A stretch of 64,000 nucleotides of DNA from Microlunatus flavus (GTDB taxonomy: Bacteria; Actinomycetota; Actinomycetes; Propionibacteriales; Propionibacteriaceae), in NCBI RefSeq assembly GCF_900110855.1, contig NZ_FOFA01000004.1, forward strand, positions 62,001 to 126,000, written 5' to 3'. Position 1 is the first letter of the stretch. Each line of letters begins with the position of its first letter. Shown here piece by piece: positions 42,873-52,356 of the stretch. The notes under the pieces are model-generated. The model was not told the DNA's origin and ran no database searches. It saw only the letters and a list, made by a program, of their open reading frames with translations. The translations under genes and the position numbers were made by a program.

Positions 42873-43463
42873 TCAGGGGCGCTGACGCTCGAGCCACGGG
42901 CGCAGCCGGGCGGTGACGAGGGGCAGCACCAGGTAGGTCATCACCGGCGTCAGCACCACGGTGGTGATGAGCACGCGCAGCGCCAGCGGGACCCCGCCCC
43001 ACGCCGGCAGCAGGGAGACCAGGAGGGTGAAGACGAGGTTCGTGGGGAAGAAGCCGAGCCAGATGCTCACCGCCTGCTTCCACCGGGGCGGGACCGCCCG
43101 GCCGCTGCCCTCCTCCTCCAGGACCCGCGAGGCCGGCACGTCGAACCAGCCCTCGATCCCGGTACGCCGCTCGACGCGGGCGTCCTGGACGAACTCCTCG
43201 CCCGACCGCAGCCACCAGTGCCGCTCGGCCGACGACTCCCACGCGGCAAGCGAGCCGGCGTCGGCGAAGCGGTAGAGCGTGTACCAGAGCGACGACGAGG
43301 CGTCGGCGCGCACCCAGCCCGAGCCGAGGTAGCCGGGCATCCGGCTCGCGAGGCTGGTCCCCGTCTGCACCCAGGCCAGCGCCTCGGCCTGGTGGTCGGC
43401 GTCCACGCGCCGCTCGACCGCGACGGTGATGGGCTGCTCGGGGGTCGTCTGGACGTGCTCCAC
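42873..43463 (-). CDS. Antibiotic-biosynthesis-monooxygenase-domain protein with C-terminal helices
   Basis: 196 residues. The N-terminal half (ITVAVERRVDADHQAEALAWVQTGTSLASRMPGYLGSGWVRADASSSLWYTLYRFADAGSL is its extent) is an ABM-fold, ferredoxin-like domain. The C-terminal half has two or three helices (AVSIWLGFFPTNLVFTLLVSLL; LRVLITTVVLTPVMTYLVLPLV). This ABM plus two-helix layout is a recognised actinobacterial family of unknown activity. GTG 43463. Confidence 0.82.
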   Translation of the reverse strand: MEHVQTTPEQPITVAVERRVDADHQAEALAWVQTGTSLASRMPGYLGSGWVRADASSSLWYTLYRFADAGSLAAWESSAERHWWLRSGEEFVQDARVERRTGIEGWFDVPASRVLEEEGSGRAVPPRWKQAVSIWLGFFPTNLVFTLLVSLLPAWGGVPLALRVLITTVVLTPVMTYLVLPLVTARLRPWLERQRP

Positions 43464-43559
43464 CCCCTCAGTGAAACGCCTCCGGATGACGGTCGTGAAA
43501 CCGACGACGACGGTTCAGGTGACAGCACCCGACGCCCCTCGAGCCCGTGCGAACGCCCG

Positions 43560-43715
43560 AGGACGCTCCCTGAGCCTTGTCGAACGCTCCCTGAGCCTGT
43601 CGAAGGGCCCAGGACGCTCCCTGAGCCTGTCGAAGGGCCTCGAGAGGTCGGCGTCCGCGCCACGGTTCGACGCCGACCCGTTCCGGGCCCTTCGACGAGC
43701 TCAGGGGGCGTTCCG
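43560..43715. repeat. REP-like repeats: three direct copies and one inverted copy
   Basis: CTCCCTGAGCCTGTCGAAGG occurs at about 43589 and 43616, with a shorter variant (CTCCCTGAGCCTTGTCGAA) at about 43566. An inverted copy, CCTTCGACGAGCTCAGGG, lies at about 43694. The motif is the kind of dispersed intergenic repeat common in actinobacteria. A related element lies at 56540-56575. Confidence 0.65.
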
Positions 43716-43775
43716 ACGGTCGCCCTCACGGCGCGCTCCCGGGGTGGTTGCCGCGTCAACCGCTCGACGACCCGC

Positions 43776-43781
43776 TATAGT
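43776..43781 (+). promoter_or_regulatory. -10 hexamer TATAGT of the helicase gene
   Basis: TATAGT is a near-perfect -10 element. A start at about 43788 would give a leader of about 120 nt. The -35 is unclear: TTGCCG at 43748-43753 is 22 nt away, too far. The leader contains GCTTGC and GCAAGC arms (about 43793-43798 and 43812-43817), a small hairpin. Confidence 0.5.
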
Positions 43782-43907
43782 GGTGATCAACAGCTTGCTT
43801 TCGCTCCTGCCGCAAGCAGTCCGCACGTCGTAGCCCTCGCGCTCCGTGCGTGGCGCCTCCGAGAGACCTCGGGCCAGGTGTCGGCGGGACATCACGGACG
43901 GAACTCC

Positions 43908-45419
43908 TTGACCCAGCACGACTTCAGCACGCTCGGCGTGCCCTCGTCCCTCGTCGGCGTCCTCGCCGAGCGGGACATCACCATCCCCACCCCGATCCAG
44001 GCGGCCACGCTGCCCGACTCGCTCGCCGGGCGCGACGTGCTCGGCCGCGGCCGCACGGGCTCGGGCAAGACGTACGCCTTCCTGCTGCCGCTCGTCGCCC
44101 GGCTGACCGCCTCGACGACCCGCCGCCGCTCCGGCGCCCCGCGCGCCCTGATCCTGGCCCCGACGCGCGAGCTCGTCGGCCAGATCGAGGCATCCCTCGC
44201 GCCGCTGGCCAAGAGCGCCGGCCTCACCTCGCGCACCGTCTTCGGCGGCGTCGGTCAGGGCCCGCAGGTCGCGGCGCTGCAGCGTGGCGTCGACGTGGTC
44301 ATCGCCTGCCCGGGCCGCCTCGAGGACCTGGTCCAGCAGGGCCACGCCTCGCTCGGCTCGATCGAGGTCACCGTCATCGACGAGGCCGACCACATGGCCG
44401 ACCTCGGCTTCCTGCCGGTCGTGCGCCGGCTGCTCGACAAGACGCCGAGCAACGGGCAGCGCCTGCTGTTCTCGGCGACGCTCGACGCCCAGGTCGACGT
44501 GCTCGTCAAGCGCTTCCTGCACGACGCGGTCGTGCACGAGGCCGACTCGGCGCAGTCCCCCGTCTCGACGATGACGCACCACGTCCTGCACGTGGACCGC
44601 GAGCAGCGCGTGCCGGTGCTCGTCGACCTGACCAGCGCCCCGGGCCGGACCGTGGTCTTCACGCGGACCAAGCACGGCGCCAAGGCCCTCGCCCGCCAGC
44701 TGAACTCGCGCGGCGTCCCCACGGTCGACCTGCACGGCAACCTGAGCCAGGGCGCCCGGACGCGCAACATGGACGCCTTCCACAGCGGCAAGGCCACGAC
44801 CCTCGTCGCCACCGACATCGCCGCCCGCGGCATCCACGTCGACGACGTGGCGCTCGTCGTGCACGCCGACCCGCCGGTCGAGCACAAGGCGTACCTGCAC
44901 CGTTCCGGCCGCACCGCGCGCGCCGGCAGCGACGGCACCGTCGTCACGCTCGCCACGGGCGACCAGCTGCGCGAGGTCCGTTCGCTGACGCGCGCCGCCG
45001 GCATCAACCCGACCACGAGCCGCGTGCAGGGCACGTCCGACCCGGTGCTGGCGCAGGTCGCCCCGGGCGAGCGCACCCTGCCCGGCGGCCTCGCCGTCCC
45101 GACGTCGGAGGAGCCCGGCGCGGGTGCGGGTCGCCCCCGTACCGGCGGTGGCGGTCGTCGCCGCAGCGGTGGCGCCGGGGGCGGTCAGCCCAAGGCGGCG
45201 TCGCAGCAGCAGCCCGCCCGCGGTGGCAGCCGCCCCGCGCGCGGCTCGGCTCCGGCCGCGGCGAAGACCCCGGCCGGCAAGGGCCGCGGCTCCGCCCGTC
45301 CCGCCGGTCGGCGCACCTCCGGCGGCGGTGGCGGGAGCGCGCTCGCGTACTCCACGAGCACCTCCGGCGGCGGCAGCACGCACTCGGCCGCCGGCTTCAG
45401 CAGCAAGGGCCGCCGCTAG
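43908..45419 (+). CDS. DEAD-box ATP-dependent RNA helicase
   Basis: 503 residues. Motif Q and motif I (GRGRTGSGKT), motif Ia (APTRELVGQI), DEADHMADLGF (motif II), SAT (motif III), and motifs V/VI (ATDIAARGIHVDD; HRSGRTARAG) are all present. A Gly/Arg/Ser-rich, RGG-like tail of about 110 residues follows, likely RNA-binding. I chose TTG 43908 (LTQHDFSTLGVPSSL); GTG 43878 is ten codons upstream. The gene has a long 5' leader, as cold-shock helicases often do. It ends at a strong bidirectional hairpin. Confidence 0.9.
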   Translation: MTQHDFSTLGVPSSLVGVLAERDITIPTPIQAATLPDSLAGRDVLGRGRTGSGKTYAFLLPLVARLTASTTRRRSGAPRALILAPTRELVGQIEASLAPLAKSAGLTSRTVFGGVGQGPQVAALQRGVDVVIACPGRLEDLVQQGHASLGSIEVTVIDEADHMADLGFLPVVRRLLDKTPSNGQRLLFSATLDAQVDVLVKRFLHDAVVHEADSAQSPVSTMTHHVLHVDREQRVPVLVDLTSAPGRTVVFTRTKHGAKALARQLNSRGVPTVDLHGNLSQGARTRNMDAFHSGKATTLVATDIAARGIHVDDVALVVHADPPVEHKAYLHRSGRTARAGSDGTVVTLATGDQLREVRSLTRAAGINPTTSRVQGTSDPVLAQVAPGERTLPGGLAVPTSEEPGAGAGRPRTGGGGRRRSGGAGGGQPKAASQQQPARGGSRPARGSAPAAAKTPAGKGRGSARPAGRRTSGGGGGSALAYSTSTSGGGSTHSAAGFSSKGRR

Positions 45420-45439
45420 CCCAGGCCTCGGCCTTGACT

Positions 45440-45480
45440 TCTCGCCCTCTGACCACCTCAGCGGTGGCCAGAGGGCGAGA
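45440..45480. terminator. Bidirectional terminator hairpin after the helicase gene
   Basis: The 12-bp perfect arms TCTCGCCCTCTG (45440-45451) and its complement (45469-45480) enclose a second stem CCACC/GGTGG with loop TCAGC. It lies between the helicase stop and the end of a convergent gene. CGTTTCTC follows on the plus side. Confidence 0.75.
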
Positions 45481-45486
45481 CGTTTC

Positions 45487-46005
45487 TCAGCCCAGGTCCC
45501 AGGCGACCTTCGCGTCGCCGTCCCAGCGCCGGCAGGTGCGCACCCGCGCGTCGAGGTCGGGCACCCCGTCCAGGGCGGCGACGACGTCGCCGAGCTGCTC
45601 GAGCCGTACGCGCCGCGCGAGGGTCACGTGCGGGCTCCAGCGCCCCGGCGCGAAGTGGCTGTCGGGCTCCGTGCCGCACGCGGCGGCGACCGCGGCCTGG
45701 AGGGCGAGCAGCGCGGCGCCCGCCACCACCTGCCGGACCAGCACGACCTGACCCCGCCGCGGGCCGAACACCAGCAGCGAGCCGAGCAGCAGCGGCAGGT
45801 CCAGGTCCGCGACCAGCGCCGGCAGAGCGTCGTCGACCTCGGCCGGAACCGTCGGTCCGGCCCACAGCGTCACGTGCGGCCGGTGCGTCGGGCTCGGCTC
45901 CACCCGCTGCTCGGTCGGCAGCCCGGCCTCCGCCAGCCGGGCCCACTCCCCCAGCACGGACGCCTCCGTCGCGTCGTCCATCAGCAGCTCGACCGACTGC
46001 GTCAT
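45487..46005 (-). CDS. 2'-5' RNA ligase family (2H phosphoesterase) protein
   Basis: 172 residues. The two H-x-T motifs, HVTL in HRPHVTLWAGP and HVTL in WSPHVTLARRV, are the catalytic histidines of the 2H phosphoesterase/RNA ligase superfamily. The start MTQSVELLMDDATEASVLGEW is typical of the short family members. The physiological substrate is unclear, as for most bacterial members. ATG 46005. It is divergent from the HD-domain gene. Confidence 0.87.
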   Translation of the reverse strand: MTQSVELLMDDATEASVLGEWARLAEAGLPTEQRVEPSPTHRPHVTLWAGPTVPAEVDDALPALVADLDLPLLLGSLLVFGPRRGQVVLVRQVVAGAALLALQAAVAAACGTEPDSHFAPGRWSPHVTLARRVRLEQLGDVVAALDGVPDLDARVRTCRRWDGDAKVAWDLG

Positions 46006-46086
46006 GCAGCACCGGGACGCGCGCCGGCTCCGCTCGTCCACGACCCCACGCCGGGAGCGTACGGGGCGCCGGTCCTCGCGCTCTGC

Positions 46087-46092
46087 CACGAT
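46087..46092 (+). promoter_or_regulatory. -10-like hexamer CACGAT, 6 nt before an ATG start
   Basis: CACGAT keeps A2 and T6 and lies 6 nt before ATG 46099 of the HD-domain gene. No ribosome site is visible, so the mRNA may be leaderless. Confidence 0.3.
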
Positions 46093-46098
46093 GACCGC

Positions 46099-46710
46099 AT
46101 GCGCATGGAGGACCTCCGAGCCCCGGACACGCCCGCGACGCGGGGCGCCCTCGAGCTGGCCGCCGCCCTCCACTCGCCGGCCCTGCTGAACCACGTGCTC
46201 CGCTCCTGGCTGTGGGCCGAGGCGTTCGCCCTGCTCGAGGACCGCCGCGGTGTCGACCACGAGCTGCTGCGCACCGCCGCCGTGCTGCACGACATCGGCC
46301 TCGTGCCGGCGTACGACAACGTCGCGCTCTCCTACGAGGAGGCCGGAGGTCAGGTCGCCGTGGCGCTGACGGCGGGCGCCGGGTGGCCGGCGGAGCGCCG
46401 GCAGCGGGCGCTGGAGGTGGTCGTCCGCCACAACTGGCCGGCGGTCGACCCGGGACTCGACGTCGAGGGCTACCTGCTCGAGGTCGCGACCGGCCTCGAC
46501 ATCAGCGGCGCGCGGCCGGACGCCCTGCCCGCCGACTTCGTCCGGGAGGTGCTGGACCGCCACCCCCGCCTCGGCCTCGGCGCGGAGTTCACGGCCCGGG
46601 TCACCGAGCAGGCGGCCCGCAAGCCGACGACGGCCGCGCACCGGCTGGTGCAGGGCGGGCTGGCGGACAAGCTGGCCCACCACCCGCACGAGCGCCTGAC
46701 GGCGGGCTGA
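46099..46710 (+). CDS. HD-domain protein
   Basis: 203 residues. The HD motif is in TAAVLHDIGLVPAYD (about residue 72), followed by helices (AGGQVAVALTAGAGWPAERR, VVVRHNWPAVDPG) that supply further metal ligands of a HD phosphohydrolase. The substrate is unknown. It is divergent from the RNA-ligase-like gene and convergent with ctaB. Confidence 0.85.
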   Translation: MRMEDLRAPDTPATRGALELAAALHSPALLNHVLRSWLWAEAFALLEDRRGVDHELLRTAAVLHDIGLVPAYDNVALSYEEAGGQVAVALTAGAGWPAERRQRALEVVVRHNWPAVDPGLDVEGYLLEVATGLDISGARPDALPADFVREVLDRHPRLGLGAEFTARVTEQAARKPTTAAHRLVQGGLADKLAHHPHERLTAG

Positions 46711-46771
46711 CGGAGCGACCCTCGCGACCAGTACCCGTCGCGTCGGGCCCCGCGGCGGGCGTTCGCTCGAT

Positions 46772-46815
46772 CTTGTGGCGTTCGCGCGTGTTCAAACGCG
46801 CGCGAACGCGACAAG
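46772..46815. terminator. Hairpin between the HD gene and ctaB
   Basis: CTTGT...CGTTCGCG (46772-46776 and 46779-46786) pairs with CGCGAACG...ACAAG (46801-46808 and 46811-46815), with a short internal bulge. It lies between convergent stops and has no T-run. A bidirectional terminator is the simplest reading. Confidence 0.55.
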
Positions 46816-46860
46816 AGCGAGCAGACGGGACAAGAGGGCGACGGAGCCGAGGCCCGGACG

Positions 46861-47838
46861 TCAGCGCAGCAGCGGGTCGACGGCCGCGGCGACGAACACC
46901 AGGGCCAGGTAGGAGTTCGACCAGTGGAACAGCCGCATCGGCCGCAGCGCGGCGTCGGTGAGGCCGGCGCGCGCCCGGTTGTGGAGCTGCACGGCCTCGA
47001 CCAGGAACACGAGGCCCGCGACCCCGGCGACTGAGGGGTAGAGCCAGCCCGTCTGCGCCACGGGCCACAGCGCGAGCGACACCAGCACGGTGACGACGCT
47101 GTAGACCAGGATCTGGCGCGCGACGACCGGCGCGGAGCGCACGACCGGCAGCATCGGCACGTCGGCCGCCGCGTAGTCGGCGCGGTACCGGAACGCCAGC
47201 GCCCAGGTGTGCGGCGGGGTCCAGAAGAAGACGATCGCGAACAGCACGAACGGCGCCAGCGCGATGTGGCCGGTCACCGCGGTCCAGCCGATGAGCGGCG
47301 GGAAGCAGCCGGCGATGCCGCCCCACACGATGTTCTGCGGGGTGCGCCGCTTCAGCAGCATCGTGTAGACGAACACGTAGAAGGCGTTCGCCCCGAGCGC
47401 GAGGCCGGCCGAGAGCCAGTTGACGCCGTAGCCGAGCACGAGGGTCGCGGCGACGCCGAGGACGGCGCCGAAGACCGTCGCCGCACGGGGGCCGACCATG
47501 TGGCGCGGCAGCGCACGCCGCCGGGTGCGCCGCATCCGCTCGTCGATGTCGCGGTCGAGCACGCAGTTGAAGACGTTGGCGCTGGCCGCGGCGAAGCACC
47601 CGCCGAGCATGGTCAGCAGCACCAGGGTCAGGGGCGGCACGCCGCGGGCCGCGAGGAACATCGCCGGCACGGTCGTGACGAGCAGCAGCTCGATGATCCG
47701 CGGCTTGGTGAGGTTGACGTACGCCGAGACGACGTCGCGCGCGGTCACCCGCTCGCCGCTGCTCCCGCGGGTCTCGTCCCGGGTCGCCGGCCCGCGGTCC
47801 GCCGCAGCGGCGTCGCCGGTCAGGTCCAGGGCGGTCAC
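46861..47838 (-). CDS. ctaB: Protoheme IX farnesyltransferase (heme O synthase)
   Basis: 325 residues. A UbiA-superfamily prenyltransferase that adds farnesyl to heme B to give heme O, the step before CtaA. The prenyl-diphosphate motif is [21 protein letters not shown] and the second aspartate motif [14 protein letters not shown]; about nine helices follow. An N-terminal arm of about 30 residues precedes the first helix. GTG 47838. It is divergent from tkt. Confidence 0.93.
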   Translation of the reverse strand: MTALDLTGDAAAADRGPATRDETRGSSGERVTARDVVSAYVNLTKPRIIELLLVTTVPAMFLAARGVPPLTLVLLTMLGGCFAAASANVFNCVLDRDIDERMRRTRRRALPRHMVGPRAATVFGAVLGVAATLVLGYGVNWLSAGLALGANAFYVFVYTMLLKRRTPQNIVWGGIAGCFPPLIGWTAVTGHIALAPFVLFAIVFFWTPPHTWALAFRYRADYAAADVPMLPVVRSAPVVARQILVYSVVTVLVSLALWPVAQTGWLYPSVAGVAGLVFLVEAVQLHNRARAGLTDAALRPMRLFHWSNSYLALVFVAAAVDPLLR

Positions 47839-48121
47839 ACGGATCAGCCTCTCACGTCGGGCACCTCGGACCCAGCGGACCGCGTGCGTGTGCGGGGCCC
47901 AGGGTAGGACGCCCGGGCGACCGGACCCATGCCTCAGGGGTGTGGGCTACGTCCCTCCCCCAGGCGCACCTGCGGTGGCGGGCAGGTGAATGGTCGGTGC
48001 CCACCCCGGGTAGGCCCTGTCCGGCGGCGCGGCCCGGTCGATAAGGTCGAAGGCGTCGGAGTCGCCGGCCCACGAGTCGTCGGCGCACCCGCCTGATGCT
48101 CGCACCCCGGAAGGATCGCCA
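47839..48121. promoter_or_regulatory. Divergent promoter region of ctaB and tkt
   Basis: 283 nt without a gene. On the plus side TAAGGT at 48042-48047 is a possible -10 for tkt. On the minus side TACCCT (plus positions 47901-47906) is a weak -10 candidate for ctaB. The ribosome site of tkt is GGAAGGA near 48110. No clear palindrome is visible. Confidence 0.45.
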
Positions 48122-50338
48122 GTGACCGACACCCAGACCACCTCCCCGACCGAGGACGACGTCTTCCCGGAGGGCTGGACCGACCTCGACACCAGGGCGG
48201 TCGACACGGTCCGCGTGCTGGCCGCCGACGCGGTGCAGAAGGTCGGCAACGGACACCCGGGCACGGCCATGAGCCTGGCGCCCGTGGCGTACCTGCTGTT
48301 CCAGAAGATCATGCGCCACAACCCGGCCGACACGCACTGGCCCGGGCGCGACCGCTTCGTCCTCTCCTGCGGCCACTCGAGCCTGACGCTCTACCTGCAG
48401 CTCTACCTCGGCGGCTTCGGCCTGGAGCTCGAGGACATCGAGTCGCTGCGCACCTGGGGCTCCAAGACCCCGGGCCACCCGGAGTACGGCCACACCGACG
48501 GCGTCGAGATCACCACCGGCCCGCTGGGCCAGGGCATCGCGAACGCCGTGGGCATGGCGATGGCCGCCCGCCGCGAGCGCGGCCTGCTCGACCCGGACGC
48601 CCCCAAGGGCCAGTCGATCTTCGACCACCACATCTACTGCCTCGCCTCCGACGGCGACATCGAGGAGGGCATCACCTCCGAGGCCAGCTCGCTCGCCGGC
48701 ACCCAGCGCCTGGGCAACCTGACGCTCATCTACGACCAGAACCGCATCTCGATCGAGGACGACACCAACATCGCCCTCTCCGAGGACACGGCGCTGCGCT
48801 ACGAGGCGTACGGCTGGCACGTCCAGACGGTGGACTGGACCAACGGCGAGACCCACTACGTGGAGAACGTCAAGGCGCTCAACGAGGCCATCGAGACCGC
48901 CCGCGGCATCACCGACCGCCCGAGCTTCATCGCGCTGCGCACGATCATCGCCTGGCCCGCCCCGGACGCCCAGGGCACGGGCAAGGCGCACGGCTCCGCG
49001 CTGGGCAAGGACGAGGTCGCCGCCACGAAGAAGGTCCTCGGCTTCGACCCGGACAAGTCGTTCGACGTCGCCCCCGAGGTCATCGCGCACACCCGTGAGC
49101 TGCAGCAGCGCGGCCAGGCCGCGCAGGACGCGTGGCAGCAGTCGTACGACCAGTGGGCCGCCGCCAACCCCGAGGGCCACGCGCTCTACCAGCGCTTCGT
49201 CAACGACGAGCTGACGCCGGGCTGGGAGGAGGGCCTGCCGAGCTGGGAGGCCGACCCCAAGGGCATCGCCACCCGCGCCGCGTCGGGCAAGGTGCTCAAC
49301 GGCATCGTCCCGCGCATGCCGGAGATGTGGGGCGGCTCGGCCGACCTGGCCGAGTCCAACAACACCACCGTCGAGGGGGAGCCGAGCTTCCTGCCGACCG
49401 ACCGCCAGACCAAGGCCTGGAGCGGCAACCCGTACGGGCGCACGCTGCACTTCGGCATCCGTGAGCACGCCATGGGCGCGATCATGAACGGCATCAAGGT
49501 CCACGGCGGCACCCGTCCCTACGGCGCCACGTTCCTCACGTTCAGCGACTACATGCGCGGCGCGGTCCGGCTGTCGGCGCTGATGCGCGTCCCGGTCACC
49601 TACGTCTGGACGCACGACTCGATCGGCCTCGGCGAGGACGGCCCGACCCACCAGCCGATCGAGCACGTGGCCGCGCTGCGCGCGATCCCGGGCCTGGACG
49701 TGGTGCGCCCGGCCGACGCCAACGAGACCGCGGCGGCGTGGAAGCAGATCCTGCTGAACAAGACCCGCCCCGCCGGCCTCATCCTCACCCGTCAGGCCCT
49801 GCCGATCGTGCCGCGCGGCAGCGACGGCTTCGCCACCACCGACGACGTGTCCCGCGGTGCGTACGTGCTGAAGGACTCCGAGGGCGCGCCCGACGTGATC
49901 CTGGTCGGGACCGGCTCGGAGGTGCAGTACTGCGTCGCCGCGCAGGAGCAGCTCGCGGCCCAGGGCATCCACGCCCGCGTGGTCTCGATGCCGTGCCGCG
50001 AGTGGTTCGACGAGCAGGACGAGGACTACCGCAGCTCGGTCTTCCCGCCCGAGGTGACGGCGCGCGTCAGCATCGAGGCCGGCGTCCCGATGGGCTGGCG
50101 CGACATCGTCGGCGACGCCGGGCGCATCATCAGCATCGACCACTACGGCGCGAGCGCCCCCGGGGCGTTCCTGTTCGAGCAGTTCGGCTTCAGCGCGGAC
50201 ACCGTCGTCGCCGCCGCCCAGGAGAGCCTGACGGCAGCCACCAAGCCGGGTGCGGCCACCGCGCCCGCGCACCGCGGGCCCAGCGGCCCGCAGACGACCG
50301 ACGACCAGTCGGACGACCCCGGCGTCTCGATCTCCTGA
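48122..50338 (+). CDS. tkt: Transketolase
   Basis: 738 residues. A thiamine-diphosphate enzyme of the non-oxidative pentose-phosphate pathway. [10 protein letters not shown] and GHSSLTLYL near the N-terminus, the ThDP motif SDGDIEEG with NRISI, and [10 protein letters not shown]-type [12 protein letters not shown] in the pyrimidine domain are all present. GTG 48122 follows GGAAGGA. It leads the tkt-tal-pgl gene string. Confidence 0.95.
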   Translation: MTDTQTTSPTEDDVFPEGWTDLDTRAVDTVRVLAADAVQKVGNGHPGTAMSLAPVAYLLFQKIMRHNPADTHWPGRDRFVLSCGHSSLTLYLQLYLGGFGLELEDIESLRTWGSKTPGHPEYGHTDGVEITTGPLGQGIANAVGMAMAARRERGLLDPDAPKGQSIFDHHIYCLASDGDIEEGITSEASSLAGTQRLGNLTLIYDQNRISIEDDTNIALSEDTALRYEAYGWHVQTVDWTNGETHYVENVKALNEAIETARGITDRPSFIALRTIIAWPAPDAQGTGKAHGSALGKDEVAATKKVLGFDPDKSFDVAPEVIAHTRELQQRGQAAQDAWQQSYDQWAAANPEGHALYQRFVNDELTPGWEEGLPSWEADPKGIATRAASGKVLNGIVPRMPEMWGGSADLAESNNTTVEGEPSFLPTDRQTKAWSGNPYGRTLHFGIREHAMGAIMNGIKVHGGTRPYGATFLTFSDYMRGAVRLSALMRVPVTYVWTHDSIGLGEDGPTHQPIEHVAALRAIPGLDVVRPADANETAAAWKQILLNKTRPAGLILTRQALPIVPRGSDGFATTDDVSRGAYVLKDSEGAPDVILVGTGSEVQYCVAAQEQLAAQGIHARVVSMPCREWFDEQDEDYRSSVFPPEVTARVSIEAGVPMGWRDIVGDAGRIISIDHYGASAPGAFLFEQFGFSADTVVAAAQESLTAATKPGAATAPAHRGPSGPQTTDDQSDDPGVSIS

Positions 50339-50375
50339 CCGGGCACCAGCAGCAGCAGCAGGGAAGGACACACAC

Positions 50376-51530
50376 ATGAGCGACCGACTCAAGGGGCTCG
50401 CCGACGAGGGCGTCTCCATCTGGCTCGACGACCTCTCGCGCGAGCGCCTCACCACGGGCAACCTCGCGAGCCTGATCAAGGACTCGTCGGTCACCGGCGT
50501 GACCACGAACCCGACGATCTTCGCCTCGGCGCTGTCGAACGGGGCGGCCTACAACGACCAGGTGCGCGAGCTCGCCGCCCGCGACACCGCGGTCGACGAC
50601 GCCATCAAGGCGCTGACCTCCGACGACGTGCGCCACGCCTGCGACGTCTTCAAGGACGTCTACGAGGCCACCGGCGGCGTGGACGGGCGCGTCTCGATCG
50701 AGGTCGAGCCGGGCCTGGCCATGGACACCGACGGGACCACGGCCCAGGCCGCCGACCTGTGGAAGATCGTCGACCGGCCGAACGTGCTGATCAAGATCCC
50801 GGCGACCAAGCCGGGCCTGCCGGCGATCACGAACGCGATCGGTGAGGGCATCAGCGTCAACGTGACGCTGATCTTCTCCCTCGAGCGCTACCGCGCCGTG
50901 ATGGACGCCTACCTGAGCGGGCTGGAGACGGCCGCGGCCAACGGCCACGACCTCAGCCGGATCCAGTCGGTCGCGTCGTTCTTCGTGTCCCGCGTGGACA
51001 CCGAGGTCGACAAGCGGCTCGACGCGATCGGCAGCGACGAGGCCAAGGCGCTCAAGGGCAAGGCGGCCATCGCCAACGCCCGGCTGGCCTATGCGGCGTA
51101 CGAGGAGGTGTTCGCGGGCGAGCGCTTCGCGGCGCTGGAGGCCAAGGGCGCGAACCGCCAGCGGCCGCTGTGGGCCTCGACCGGTGTCAAGGACCCCAAC
51201 CTGCCCGACACGCTCTACGTGACCGAGCTCGCCGTCGCCGGCACCGTCAACACGATGCCGGAGAAGACCATGAAGGCCTTCGCCGACCACGGCGAGCTGA
51301 ACGGCGACCGCGTGAGCGGCACCGAGGAGGAGTCGACGCAGGTCCTCGACTCCCTCGAGGCCGTCGGCGTCGACCTCGACGACGTCTGGGAAGTGATCGA
51401 GAAGGAGGGCGTCGACAAGTTCGACAAGTCGTGGGCGGAGCTCGTGGACACCGTCCAGACCGCGCTCGACGACGCCAAGAAGGGCAAGTCGCCGGGCGAG
51501 TCGACCGACGTCGACGACCCGAACAAGTAG
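50376..51530 (+). CDS. tal: Transaldolase
   Basis: 384 residues. The Schiff-base Lys is in [24 protein letters not shown] at the N-terminus and [18 protein letters not shown] are typical transaldolase segments. It transfers dihydroxyacetone units between sugar phosphates and lies 37 nt after tkt. GGAAGGA precedes ATG 50376. A strong hairpin follows the stop. Confidence 0.94.
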   Translation: MSDRLKGLADEGVSIWLDDLSRERLTTGNLASLIKDSSVTGVTTNPTIFASALSNGAAYNDQVRELAARDTAVDDAIKALTSDDVRHACDVFKDVYEATGGVDGRVSIEVEPGLAMDTDGTTAQAADLWKIVDRPNVLIKIPATKPGLPAITNAIGEGISVNVTLIFSLERYRAVMDAYLSGLETAAANGHDLSRIQSVASFFVSRVDTEVDKRLDAIGSDEAKALKGKAAIANARLAYAAYEEVFAGERFAALEAKGANRQRPLWASTGVKDPNLPDTLYVTELAVAGTVNTMPEKTMKAFADHGELNGDRVSGTEEESTQVLDSLEAVGVDLDDVWEVIEKEGVDKFDKSWAELVDTVQTALDDAKKGKSPGESTDVDDPNK

Positions 51531-51541
51531 CAGCGAGACGG

Positions 51542-51578
51542 CCGGGGCCGGGTGGAGCAGCGCTCCGCCCGGCCCCGG
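51542..51578 (+). terminator. Strong hairpin between tal and pgl
   Basis: The 11-bp arms CCGGGGCCGGG (51542-51552) and its complement (51568-51578) enclose a second GGAGC/GCTCC stem with AGC loop; a T-G wobble joins the two. It sits 12 nt after the tal stop, so it probably ends or attenuates the tkt-tal transcript. Confidence 0.65.
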
Positions 51579-51615
51579 TCACGTCCCGACCCCTTCCACC
51601 GAGGAGACGCCGACC

Positions 51616-52356
51616 GTGCCCACCCCGAGCGAGATCTACGTGTACGACGGCGCGGACGCCGTCGCGGAGGCCCTGGCCTCGCGGCTGACGGCCGTGCTGG
51701 CCGACGTGCAGGCCCGCGGCGGCACCCCCCAGGTCTGCCTGACCGGGGGCCGGATCGCCACCAAGGCGTACGAGCGCCTGGCCGCCGACGGTCCCGGTGA
51801 CGTGGACTGGACCCACGTGGACCTGTGGTGGGGCGACGAGCGGTTCGTGCCCGCCGGCGACGGCGACCGCAACGCCGACGCCACCCTCGACACGCTGCGG
51901 GCTCCGCTGCGCCTCGACGAGGCCCACGTGCACGTCATGGCGCCCTCCGACGCCGGGATGGACCTGGACGCCGCGGCCGCCGCGTACGCCGACGAGCTCG
52001 GGGACACGATCTTCGACGTGTGCCTGCTCGGGGTGGGCCCGGACGGGCACGTGGCGTCGCTGTTCCCCGGCCACCCGTCGCTGGAGACCCCGGGCTCGGC
52101 GATCGCCGTCCGGAACTCCCCCAAGCCGCCGCCGGACCGGATCAGCCTGACCCTGCCGGTCATCGACCGCTCGCGCCAGGTGTGGTTCGTGGTGTCGGGC
52201 TCGGACAAGGCCGACGCGGTGCTCCAGGGCGTCCTCGGCACCGGCCCGGACCCCGTACCCGCCGCGCTGGCCTCGGGCGTCGACGCGACGGTCTGGCTCG
52301 TCGACCGCGACGCCGCTGCGCAGCTGCCCGACGACGTGGCCCGGATGGAGCTCTAG
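51616..52356 (+). CDS. pgl: 6-phosphogluconolactonase
   Basis: 246 residues. The NagB/RpiA-fold lactonase of the oxidative pentose-phosphate pathway. CLTGGR, WWGDERFVP with NADATL, GVGPDGHVASLFPGHPSL and ISLTLPVI are signature segments. Starts at GTG 51616. The usual neighbours zwf and opcA are not found before it. It overlaps the convergent Pr6Pr gene by 4 bp. Confidence 0.92.
   Translation: MPTPSEIYVYDGADAVAEALASRLTAVLADVQARGGTPQVCLTGGRIATKAYERLAADGPGDVDWTHVDLWWGDERFVPAGDGDRNADATLDTLRAPLRLDEAHVHVMAPSDAGMDLDAAAAAYADELGDTIFDVCLLGVGPDGHVASLFPGHPSLETPGSAIAVRNSPKPPPDRISLTLPVIDRSRQVWFVVSGSDKADAVLQGVLGTGPDPVPAALASGVDATVWLVDRDAAAQLPDDVARMEL

Larger units (their letters stand above)
43464..43907 (+). 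other. Intergenic region: REP-like repeats, promoter and leader of the helicase gene
   Basis: 444 nt without a convincing gene. 43560-43715 holds dispersed-type repeats; 43776-43781 is a good -10 hexamer; about 43788-43907 is probably the 5' leader of the DEAD-box helicase mRNA. The short possible upstream GTG 43878 is an alternative start for the helicase. Confidence 0.6.

Noticed and set aside
43560-43715. Repeats as a CRISPR array
   Set aside because: Copies are imperfect, unequally spaced and one is inverted; no cas gene nearby.
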